Part shown: positions 1 through 6,136 of the stretch, piece after piece
Layout of the letters: each line of letters begins with the position of its first letter
Position numbering within the stretch: position 1 is the first letter of the stretch
Source of the DNA: CAZRKC01 sp964600665
GTDB taxonomy: Bacteria > Bacillota > SLNR01
NCBI GenBank assembly: GCA_964600665.1
Contig: CAZRKC010000042.1
Coordinates: 1 to 16,049 of the forward strand
Direction of reading: 5' to 3'
Length of the DNA stretch: 16,049 bases
The notes under the pieces: generated by a model
What the model was told of the DNA's origin: nothing
Seen by the model: the letters and a program-made list of their open reading frames with translations, nothing else
Databases searched by the model: none
Position numbers and translations under genes: made by a program

Positions 1-24
1 TCGTGAAGAACGGATAGTGAAAAA

Positions 25-44
25 CCGTTGCCAAACCGTTGCCA
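25..44. repeat. Tandem CGTTGCCAAA pair, integrase-arm-like site 1
   Basis: Two nearly identical 10-bp units (CGTTGCCAAA, then CGTTGCCATT) lie in direct tandem. The same pair occurs at 243-262 and 5324-5343. Short tandem direct repeats beside a tRNA-derived core are typical of arm-type binding sites of tyrosine recombinases, but no integrase gene lies in the window, so the role is inferred. Confidence 0.5.
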
Positions 45-145
45 TTTTTCCTAAAAATCTAATGTTTTATGATGTGATAGTATTGCACAAACCCTTGATA
101 TATCTAGACATGAGTGTAATGGATAATACTAAAAATACCCCTTTA

Positions 146-195
146 GCTGAATCGTAATCAGCAGGTTGCGGGTTCGAATCCCATCATCGGCTCCA
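146..195 (+). pseudogene. 3' half of a tRNA-Thr(CGT) gene, probable attachment-site core
   Basis: A 5-bp anticodon stem GCTGA/TCAGC (146-150, 158-162) encloses the 7-base loop ATCGTAA with anticodon CGT, which reads threonine codon ACG. Then come a 5-base variable loop, a T-arm with loop TTCGAAT (173-179) and an acceptor 3' strand CATCGGC (185-191) followed by T and an encoded CCA (193-195). The T-stem has one C-A mismatch. The 5' half is absent: nothing upstream supplies the expected GCCGATG or a D-arm. A fragment that begins at the anticodon arm and runs to CCA is the classic att core left when a genomic element integrates into a tRNA gene. Confidence 0.75.
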
Positions 196-203
196 GTAAT
201 ATC

Positions 204-236
204 AAGGCTTTGCGGAAATGACCGCAAGGCTTTTTT
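204..236 (+). terminator. Rho-independent terminator after tRNA-Thr 3' fragment
   Basis: GCTTTGCGG (207-215) pairs with CCGCAAGGC (222-230) around a 6-base loop, with one T-G wobble, followed by six T. The stem can extend by a few pairs into the A-rich left flank. It lies 12 bp after the CCA, as expected for the terminator of the original tRNA gene carried along with its 3' half. Confidence 0.75.
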
Positions 237-242
237 GTTGAT

Positions 243-262
243 TCGTTGCCAAATCGTTGCCA
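243..262. repeat. Tandem CGTTGCCAAA pair, integrase-arm-like site 2
   Basis: Same tandem unit as at 25-44 but on the other side of the tRNA-Thr core. Core sequence flanked on both sides by arm-like repeats resembles an attP-type or element-element junction. This copy is missing from the right-hand long repeat. Confidence 0.5.
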
Positions 263-436
263 CGTTTCTCAATAACACTAACCATTATTTATTATGAGTT
301 GCGAACCATTTTGTTACGGACTGCACCGCAGGGAGCAGAATAGAGTGGGATGAAGTAATTAGCACTATCTATGAAACCCTTTTAGAATAATCACTCGTGG
401 GTCTATACAATACTGTATAAAACATATACTACCAGA

Positions 437-481
437 ATGGGGTTCAAGAGGCCGAAGGTTCGATTCCTTTCACTCTAACCA
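437..481 (+). pseudogene. 3' half of a tRNA, probable tRNA-Pro(GGG), copy 1
   Basis: The sequence reads as an anticodon loop ATGGGGT (437-443; anticodon GGG with G37, as in tRNA-Pro), the 3' anticodon stem TCAAG, variable loop aggcc, T-stem GAAGG/CCTTT with loop TTCGATT (459-465), acceptor 3' strand CACTCTA (471-477), A73 and CCA (479-481). The bases before 437 do not pair with TCAAG, so the 5' half is missing. A 7-base complement of the acceptor strand (TAGAGTG) occurs at 341-347, but no D-arm follows it and the second copy does not keep it. The amino-acid assignment is tentative. Confidence 0.6.
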
Positions 482-493
482 TAGAGATCAAGT

Positions 494-518
494 AACGGCG
501 ATGGTTTCGTCGTTTTTT
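494..518 (+). terminator. Terminator after tRNA-Pro-like fragment, copy 1
   Basis: AACGGCGA (494-501) pairs with TCGTCGTT (507-514) over a 5-base loop, with one G-T wobble, and runs into a T tract. In the second copy (5642-5665) the wobble is a G-C pair and the loop differs, so the stem is preserved while bases change. Confidence 0.75.
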
Positions 519-846
519 CTTTATAGGTTATGATAGTGAGTCATGGCATTAATAGAAAACAATATGACATCGATTGTCGAATAATATTTTGAATTTTCAG
601 GCAGGGGAAATTGGGTGCTAGTCGAAATTTCACACTCAGGCAATATTTAACATTTTGTTTGATAAAAGCATAAGGGTTCAATCTTGAGATCGACTAGTGT
701 CCCTTGGTACAATAATATTCGGATTCTTCACTCCCTGGACTATCTAAACCCTAAAAAAGTCAAAATGCAGAATCTATGATTTTTGTACGGGTAAGTGTCG
801 CCATACCAATATTTCGATACTCCAGTCTGTATTAGGGGGTGCCCTG
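519..846. other. Gene-free stretch between left repeat and first island gene
   Basis: AT-rich sequence of 328 bp without a convincing reading frame or RNA gene. At its right edge AGGGGGTG (833-840) is the ribosome binding site for the gene starting at 847. The promoter of that gene probably lies here, but I see no clear pair of -35 and -10 boxes. Confidence 0.5.
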
Positions 847-1353
847 ATGAAGATACATTTATCCTCTGTGTGGAGACAACGTGCTCAGATCATGTTATTC
901 CTGCTTGTATGCTGCCTTGTGGGGCCAATAGCTGTTAATCTCTATTATGGGGTCACTGGTGTTGAAAGATTTCTTATGCCGATCTTTGCATTTCCAGGAG
1001 TTGTAGCATCGATCTGGGTGTTGCAAGGGGACATAAGGCGCCTTACACATGTGATCCCTGAGGAACACCAGTTCACAGCGTATTCAGTATTCAATAAAAA
1101 ACTGTATACCTTGGATCTGACGAGGCCAGTGTACTATGGAATTTTCAATGCACGACAGGATCTATTTTACTTCAATGATTTTATCGCTTTGTCCAACGAG
1201 CCGTTTAAGTTTGAGGAGGACAAGGACTGGAGATATTTTATAGTCCGATATGATCTTAATACTCTGCTTGTTATGCCGTATAACGATAAGACCAAGCCAC
1301 TGATGCAGCTTGAAAAGTGGGAAAGAATCTATGAACTACCCAAGCGTGTGTGA
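847..1353 (+). CDS. Small two-helix membrane protein, function unknown (possible immunity-type protein)
   Basis: A 168-residue protein with a basic N-terminus (KIHLSSVWRQR), two hydrophobic helices at about residues 14-34 and 41-60, and a soluble C-terminal part of about 100 residues rich in Tyr and Phe that probably faces the cytoplasm. The ATG start follows AGGGGGTG at a normal spacing. I recognise no family motif. It lies just upstream of an Rhs C-terminal fragment and in the same orientation, inside a repeat-bounded island. Small two-helix membrane proteins are common as immunity proteins in polymorphic-toxin loci, so it could be the orphaned partner of a toxin tip that has been lost. That role is inference from position only. 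Confidence 0.75.
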   Translation: MKIHLSSVWRQRAQIMLFLLVCCLVGPIAVNLYYGVTGVERFLMPIFAFPGVVASIWVLQGDIRRLTHVIPEEHQFTAYSVFNKKLYTLDLTRPVYYGIFNARQDLFYFNDFIALSNEPFKFEEDKDWRYFIVRYDLNTLLVMPYNDKTKPLMQLEKWERIYELPKRV

Positions 1354-1434
1354 GGGACAGCTACAGGAAAGCAACCCGGTACCATAATATTTGACCTATG
1401 AATACAACTACGGGGGATCCGGACAAAGAAAACT

Positions 1435-2349
1435 GTGGGGAGCGTTATCACCAACTATCACCTGGTGGGGAACCGGGTGACCTGGGAGAGTGACGGAACC
1501 GACACCCTCTACTATTACTACAACGGAGCGAGGGACCTGTTCGGTTTCAAGTACAACGGAGTGAATTATTACTATATCAAAAACGCCCAGGGGGACATCA
1601 TCCAAATCGTGGATGACAGCGGCAGCGTGGTCGTGGCATATACTTACGACACCTGGGGGAAACTGGTCAGCATCACAGGGTCAGCTGCCACTACATTAGG
1701 GGTCGCTAATCCTTACCGGTATCGAGGCTATCGCTACGACAATGAGACAGGCCTATATTTCCTGAACAGTCGCTACTATGATCCGGAGGTTGGGCGGTTT
1801 ATCAATGCGGATGCTATTCTGAGTGTATTTAGTCGAAATAGGACCTCTAATGCATTTTCTTATGCAGGTAACAATCCAGTTACTTTTTGGGATCTAGACG
1901 GGTATTTAGTAACAATGCATGGATACACAATATCAGCCGCTTCACTTGCCGGAGTGTCAGCCTCTGTTGTTTTCGCTCAAGATGATAATGGGGGTGATGC
2001 AGAATTGCACAGCGTATCAGCCAACTATTGGGGGACTCCTACATTAAGCACTGGTGCATTCTATGCTGTGATTGATATTGATAATATTAATGAATTAGAG
2101 AGTACAGACCTTTATTTCCTTGGAGGGTCTGGAGGAGTCATATTGAATGTTGGCTATGACGAAATCTATGTAGGAAATCCTTTTTTAGATCCAGATGCAG
2201 TAAAAGTTGGTTTTGCAATTAGTGCATCGATATCGCCTAAAATACCCATTCCTGATCTTCATATGTATAATGGAACTATGACAATCGTATATAGTAATAA
2301 GTACTATAGTGGCAAGATCATTTCAGGAGGACATAATATGGTAATGTAA
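1435..2349 (+). CDS. Orphan Rhs-family C-terminal fragment with toxin-like tip
   Basis: Residues 1-155 are the end of an Rhs/YD-repeat protein: repeats such as YYYIKNAQGDIIQIV and AYTYDTWGKL, the core signature GLYFLNSRYYDPEVGRFINA (about residues 106-125) and the boundary motif NPVTFWDLDG (about 147-156). The remaining 150 residues are a variable tip rich in Gly, Ser and Tyr that I cannot assign to a toxin family. A full Rhs protein has well over 1000 residues, so the shell, secretion signal and most repeats are missing. The GTG start has no good ribosome binding site, and the Rhs-like reading TYEYNYGGSGQRKLW continues upstream in another frame (1394-1438), showing a frameshift or recombination scar. 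GC content falls in the tip, as is usual for swapped Rhs tips. It is probably a displaced cassette rather than an independently expressed protein. Confidence 0.8.
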   Translation: MGSVITNYHLVGNRVTWESDGTDTLYYYYNGARDLFGFKYNGVNYYYIKNAQGDIIQIVDDSGSVVVAYTYDTWGKLVSITGSAATTLGVANPYRYRGYRYDNETGLYFLNSRYYDPEVGRFINADAILSVFSRNRTSNAFSYAGNNPVTFWDLDGYLVTMHGYTISAASLAGVSASVVFAQDDNGGDAELHSVSANYWGTPTLSTGAFYAVIDIDNINELESTDLYFLGGSGGVILNVGYDEIYVGNPFLDPDAVKVGFAISASISPKIPIPDLHMYNGTMTIVYSNKYYSGKIISGGHNMVM

Positions 2350-2361
2350 GGGGAGAGGCTA

Positions 2362-3348
2362 GTGAATAGAACAATGTTTGTTTTCATATTGACCTTTACA
2401 TTTATTGTCTCGGGTTGTAGTCCACAATCGGAGCAGATACTTATTCAAAAAAATGGTGAGATAAATCAAACAATAGAACAAATAATTAGTAAGAATAATG
2501 AGGAACTGATTCAGGCTATCCAGATAGGAAATGGTCAGGCTATAATCGATAAGGGTACACAACGGTTTAAGAATTTTATTGCCATCAACAAATTAAATGA
2601 ATTATTGAAAGAGTATGGAAGTGTACTTGGTGGAACTTCTTATGATGAGGTAGTGTATTATTATATTAAGGGGGCAAAAGGACAAAATCTGAAGGAACTT
2701 TTAGGAGTCGAGGAAAACACGGGTATACAGATTGATCTTAATGTAAGTGGTGATGAAGCAATTTTTTCGCTGTTGAAAACAAAGGCAGATGCAAATGAAA
2801 CCCTTGTTCTTTTTCAATATCTACCTGAAGATGGCTATTGGAGACTAGAATCGTATACATCGTCGAATTATGCGATTATGGGCAAAACTGCTCAGGAATA
2901 TTACAATGATGCAATTGTCGCATTGCAGAATGATAGGGAGATATCTGCGTTTATTTACTTACTCTTGAGTGAGGGATTGATCAATAACATGACCATACTT
3001 CAGTATCCTAATCAAGAGGATATTCTTAATGAGGCTCAGAATCTGAGACAGAGAATATATTCTCAATTGCCTTTGGATCTGGATGGCATAGCTAATGTTG
3101 TAATATTCGATTTCGCATTCCTGGTCACGAATCAACAGGGGGTAGTTCCGGTGATTAGGTATTCGACCATTACTTCTTTCATGAATATGCAAGATATTAA
3201 AGAAGAGGCTTATGAAGCAAATGTTGCATTTGAGAAGGTGTTTCCAGGACTCATTAAAGACTTTCCTGTTTATTTGTTTCAAGCTTATGCTGAAATCCCT
3301 ACCAGCACTGGTGTTTCATATGAAACGCGTTTTACAGTAATTGATTAA
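2362..3348 (+). CDS. Predicted lipoprotein, candidate immunity protein for the Rhs tip
   Basis: A 328-residue protein whose GTG start follows AAGGGGAG (2348-2355) only 12 bp after the Rhs stop codon, so the two genes are probably co-transcribed and coupled. Residues 1-19 form a lipoprotein signal peptide with hydrophobic core FVFILTFTFIV and lipobox V-S-G-C19. The mature protein would be anchored on the outer face of the membrane. I recognise no domain in the rest, which is mostly helical and acidic with a hydrophobic stretch at about 240-265. Position right after a toxin-like tip and export to the surface suggest it protects the cell against a toxin acting outside the cytoplasm. That is inferred, not shown by a motif. 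Confidence 0.75.
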   Translation: MNRTMFVFILTFTFIVSGCSPQSEQILIQKNGEINQTIEQIISKNNEELIQAIQIGNGQAIIDKGTQRFKNFIAINKLNELLKEYGSVLGGTSYDEVVYYYIKGAKGQNLKELLGVEENTGIQIDLNVSGDEAIFSLLKTKADANETLVLFQYLPEDGYWRLESYTSSNYAIMGKTAQEYYNDAIVALQNDREISAFIYLLLSEGLINNMTILQYPNQEDILNEAQNLRQRIYSQLPLDLDGIANVVIFDFAFLVTNQQGVVPVIRYSTITSFMNMQDIKEEAYEANVAFEKVFPGLIKDFPVYLFQAYAEIPTSTGVSYETRFTVID

Positions 3349-3380
3349 TATCTTAACAATGGATTTAATCGATCGCGTTG

Positions 3381-3392
3381 GATACTAGTATC
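3381..3392. repeat. Perfect 12-bp palindrome GATACTAGTATC
   Basis: This self-complementary 12-mer lies in the 136-bp gap between the lipoprotein gene and the tandem-domain gene. It has no T tract and so is not a terminator. It could be an operator half-site pair or chance; nothing else supports a role. Confidence 0.3.
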
Positions 3393-3484
3393 AAATTGAT
3401 GGATTTCAAAGCTAGCTCGATTTTTTTGATGAACATATAAGCAGTTATCGGCAATGTTCTCTGATTTTTCAAAGGAGGGGTAAA

Positions 3485-4846
3485 ATGCCAGACTTTTTCC
3501 CCAGCTCTTTTCAGTTCATAGTTGGATTATTGTTTTTATTGTTATTTGCATTATCGCAAATTAGATACACCTTTAACCTTTATCTGGACCCGAAAAATCG
3601 GCGAGATGGGATCCTGAAGGGGGCTATAAGCTATAATGCTCGGGAGAATAGTTATGCGGAGTTCATGGATCAATTTGAGAAATCAATTCTTGCAGAAGGC
3701 TATCAATATGCTGGAGAGATACTCAATTCATGCAATGCTTTCATGGCAGTGTATATTCAGGATCTGAATATAGCCCGAAATACAGTCCTGCTTATTGAAG
3801 CAGAGTTCTTTACAACGGACATGTTTTTAGTCCATCGCCACTTATTTGCAGAGTTCATGGAACAGTATTCTGGCTTAGAAGCCCAAAACTGGGATAAATA
3901 TCTCCATACAGTGATATATACAAGTGAGATGAGTGCACCCCTTCAAGTCTTGTTATCAATTAAAGGAATAGACTATGACCAGCCACAGTTTGGAGCATAC
4001 TTAGGCTATGAAAAACCTCAATTTATGGGCTCATATTCTTCCTATGTGTATGCAATAGTTGAAAAGAAGGGAAAAGTGTACGCAAAAACGTTCAAACCAG
4101 ATGTTATAACAGATACCGTAGTGATCCCATGGTTAAGGAAGCATCTGTTGGGGGTGGAAGATGCAATAGGTGATATGGAATGGCAGGACTTGGATTGGGA
4201 AGACATCCTCTATCTTGACTGGCAGTCTGAAGAACCTCAAGGGGCATATCGGTATGACTCCCTCTTCGAAAGCAATCATAGGTTCAAAGAAGATTTTACG
4301 AAGAAGCTGTTCGTGGATGGATATGAATATGTAGGTAAGATCGCCAATCCTTACATGGCCATAATGAATGTTTTTACCCACCAACAAGCGATAGGACAAG
4401 ATGTAATCCTTTTGATTGAAGTTGATGAATTTCCAAACAGCTTATTGCTGGAGCATCGTTATATGCTGGAACAACTCATGAAAGATCGCGGCTATGAATA
4501 CAAATTACAGGAGGGTATTTCAATAATTATTTGTGTCCAAAAAATGACCTCCGCGCTGCAGATTCTCCTCAGCACATTCACTGCATTTCCTAGGAAAAGT
4601 TTATACTATTCGATACCAAATTCAGCTGAAGTTCCACAAGTGTTCGCGGTGGTGGAGGATGAGAAGAAGACGTACACAATGACTTATCAAGCGGGGAGTT
4701 TCCATGACCAGATGATTAACTGGATAAAACGCTACATTCTCGAGCAGGGAACCTCAGAGATGGAAGAAATCTGGAAGGATGTGGCTCTTGATGATATTGA
4801 AGGATTGCCTATGGAAAAAGCTAAGATGGTCGAGCGAGTGCGTTGA
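3485..4846 (+). CDS. Membrane-anchored protein with two tandem copies of an unrecognised domain
   Basis: A 453-residue protein with a very strong ribosome binding site (AAAGGAGGGG just before ATG). One N-terminal helix at about residues 9-28 probably anchors it. Then two homologous halves follow. The first (about 52-245) has GYQYAGEI, NTVLLIEAEFF, LVHRHLFAEFMEQY, SAPLQVLLSI, YVYAIVEKKGKVYAKTF and a tail WQDLDWEDILYL. The second (about 262-450) has GYEYVGKI, QDVILLIEVDEF, LEHRYMLEQLM, TSALQILLST, VFAVVEDEKKTYTMTY and a tail IWKDVALDDIEGL. The halves clearly arose by internal duplication. I know no named family for the unit. Its place behind a Rhs tip and lipoprotein gene, and the decayed third copy right after it, fit an immunity-type protein, but this is inference. 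Confidence 0.8.
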   Translation: MPDFFPSSFQFIVGLLFLLLFALSQIRYTFNLYLDPKNRRDGILKGAISYNARENSYAEFMDQFEKSILAEGYQYAGEILNSCNAFMAVYIQDLNIARNTVLLIEAEFFTTDMFLVHRHLFAEFMEQYSGLEAQNWDKYLHTVIYTSEMSAPLQVLLSIKGIDYDQPQFGAYLGYEKPQFMGSYSSYVYAIVEKKGKVYAKTFKPDVITDTVVIPWLRKHLLGVEDAIGDMEWQDLDWEDILYLDWQSEEPQGAYRYDSLFESNHRFKEDFTKKLFVDGYEYVGKIANPYMAIMNVFTHQQAIGQDVILLIEVDEFPNSLLLEHRYMLEQLMKDRGYEYKLQEGISIIICVQKMTSALQILLSTFTAFPRKSLYYSIPNSAEVPQVFAVVEDEKKTYTMTYQAGSFHDQMINWIKRYILEQGTSEMEEIWKDVALDDIEGLPMEKAKMVERVR

Positions 4847-4866
4847 TTTAGTAGTAATGTCGATAA

Positions 4867-5169
4867 GAAACTAAATATGAGAAGCCCAATTCAGAGGAAG
4901 TTCCGCAAATATTTGCATTGGTTGAAGGAGAGGAATCAATGTATACAAAGACTTGTACTCCTGAGAATTTTGAAAACGAAATTCAGAATTGAATTGACAG
5001 GCATATCCGAAGTATTGAACGTAAAGATCCGGAAATTGTATGGGAAGGATTGGAGTGGGAGGATCTGAAACGGGTACCTATGAACAAAGAGGAAATGATT
5101 ATGAGGGTCCACAAAGCATTGATTGTCTGGAAGGGTGGGTATCAGGAAGATCAGAGAGACGGAATCTGA
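4867..5169 (+). pseudogene. Decayed third copy of the tandem domain (C-terminal part, in-frame stop)
   Basis: Translating from 4867 gives KYEKPNSEEVPQIFALVEGEE and further sequence that aligns with the C-terminal third of the preceding gene (PNSAEVPQVFAVVEDEKK onward). At 4990-4992 a TGA stands where the intact copy has a tryptophan codon (QN-stop-ID versus IN-W-IK), and the same frame then continues with PEIVWEGLEWEDLKRVPMNKEEM, matching the intact tail EEIWKDVALDDIEGLPMEKAKM, up to a stop at 5167-5169. The N-terminal two-thirds is absent and there is no ribosome binding site. This is a truncated, stop-containing relic of a paralogue. Confidence 0.8.
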
Positions 5170-5323
5170 CAGCAGTGAGCTGTGATATCTCTTCATTTTG
5201 TCTGATATTCTCACGAGAGAGAAGTCGTTGCATGATGTGAAAATCGAGTTACATCTGTCGATGACGCCCATACACATCATCAAAATATGGGCTATGGAAG
5301 TTTGGATAATGGATAGTGAACAA

Positions 5324-5343
5324 CCGTTGCCAAATCGTTGCCA
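5324..5343. repeat. Tandem CGTTGCCAAA pair, integrase-arm-like site 3
   Basis: Third occurrence of the tandem unit found at 25-44 and 243-262, again about 100 bp before a tRNA-Thr anticodon arm. Confidence 0.5.
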
Positions 5344-5444
5344 TTTTTCTTGGATAGCAGTGATTTCACGATCATCTAAAAATGTGTAAACCATTGATTT
5401 ACCTAGACATGATGATAGCGAATAATATGCTAAATTGGGCTTTA

Positions 5445-5464
5445 GCTGAATCGTAATCAGCAGG
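5445..5464 (+). pseudogene. tRNA-Thr(CGT) anticodon-arm fragment, truncated
   Basis: The GCTGA stem, ATCGTAA loop and TCAGC stem are identical to 146-162, followed by agg and then an abrupt change to unrelated sequence. Only the anticodon arm of the tRNA remains. Confidence 0.7.
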
Positions 5465-5584
5465 CGGACTGCACCGCAGGGGGCAGAAAAAGGCGGGATT
5501 TAGTAATCATAATTATCCATCAAACCCTTATAGAATAATCAATCATGGGTCTATGCAATACTGTATAAAACATATACTACCAGA

Positions 5585-5629
5585 ATGGGGTTCAAGAGGC
5601 CGAAGGTTCGATTCCTTTCACTCTAACCA
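5585..5629 (+). pseudogene. 3' half of a tRNA, probable tRNA-Pro(GGG), copy 2
   Basis: Identical to 437-481 from the ATGGGGT loop through CCA. The 5' half is missing here too, and the TAGAGTG seen far upstream of copy 1 is not conserved. Confidence 0.6.
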
Positions 5630-5641
5630 TAGAGATCAAGT

Positions 5642-5665
5642 AACGGCGAGGGTCTCGCCGTTTTT
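5642..5665 (+). terminator. Terminator after tRNA-Pro-like fragment, copy 2
   Basis: AACGGCGA (5642-5649) and TCGCCGTT (5655-5662) form a perfect 8-bp stem with a GGGTC loop and a short T tract. Confidence 0.7.
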
Positions 5666-6136
5666 ATTTCAGCAATCATAGTGCTCATGTGGTTTAGTGC
5701 CAGTATCCTTCCTCTATGCACGCATCAATTTTTGCATGAAATCTGGTCGCTGCGAGCAAGCATTGTAACTGATGTAATAGCGATGTATAATGAAAAATGA
5801 CCATGAAATTTCCTGAGAAACTATGAAACCAAACGTGATCCAAAATCCCCAGCATTGTAAGTCTATAAATCAATATTATCGATGAATTATTGGGATCTAT
5901 GATATCAAGGAATAAGAAGTACCTTGAGATAATCAATTCATATGCATTTGCAGATAATGAAATCCATCTGTAATGTTTTCAAGAATAAATGTTGCATTCA
6001 ATGTAGCCTTGTTTCGAGGATATCCTTCACAGCATGAATTACCGAGACTGTTATTAGTGTTTACTTCAACTACTAAAGGATTAAATCAGAGTTGATTGAG
6101 ATTTGGATTAAAGTAGTGCCAAGGAGAGTGAAACCC
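5666..6136. other. Gene-free stretch before the deacetylase gene
   Basis: About 470 bp of AT-rich sequence with scattered stops in every frame on both strands apart from short, implausible frames. No tRNA, repeat or transposase remnant is recognisable. The right end holds the AAGGAGAG ribosome binding site (6121-6128) of the next gene. Confidence 0.5.

Larger units (their letters stand above)
12..518. repeat. Left copy of long imperfect direct repeat bounding the Rhs/immunity island
   Basis: This stretch matches 5311-5665 in the same orientation. Shared blocks are the ggatagtga and GTTGCC pair near the start, tctagacatg versus cctagacatg, the tRNA-Thr anticodon arm, then cggactgcaccgcaggg through the tRNA-Pro-like 3' half and its terminator. 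The left copy contains about 151 bp (166-316) that the right copy lacks. The two copies bracket about 4.8 kb holding the Rhs fragment and associated genes. Such repeats arise when elements integrate repeatedly at tRNA 3' ends or when the attachment region is duplicated. The match is seen directly; the mechanism is inferred. Confidence 0.85.
5311..5665. repeat. Right copy of long imperfect direct repeat
   Basis: Same order of blocks as 12-518: ggatagtgaa, the GTTGCC pair, acctagacatg, the tRNA-Thr anticodon arm, cggactgcaccgcaggg, the inverted repeat around 5552-5567, the tRNA-Pro-like 3' half and its terminator. At 5464/5465 it jumps directly from the tRNA-Thr variable loop (agg) to cggactg, so the T-arm, acceptor end, terminator and second GTTGCC pair present at 166-316 of the left copy are missing. 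Confidence 0.85.

Noticed and set aside
341..477. TAGAGTG...CACTCTA as acceptor stem of an intact tRNA interrupted by an insert
   Set aside because: There is no D-arm after TAGAGTG, the first base would be an unusual T, and the second repeat copy does not preserve the match, so chance is more likely.
317..481. tmRNA-like RNA with a tRNA-like 3' end
   Set aside because: No tag-peptide reading frame, no paired 5' end conserved in both copies and no tmRNA 5' consensus.
4936..5394. A 152-codon minus-strand frame across the decayed domain copy and the right repeat
   Set aside because: It is antisense to the recognisable pseudogene, its start lies inside the repeat, and the protein has no recognisable features.
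5694..5936. An 80-codon minus-strand frame in the stretch after the right repeat
   Set aside because: Start context is poor and the sequence shows no family signature; probably chance in AT-rich DNA.
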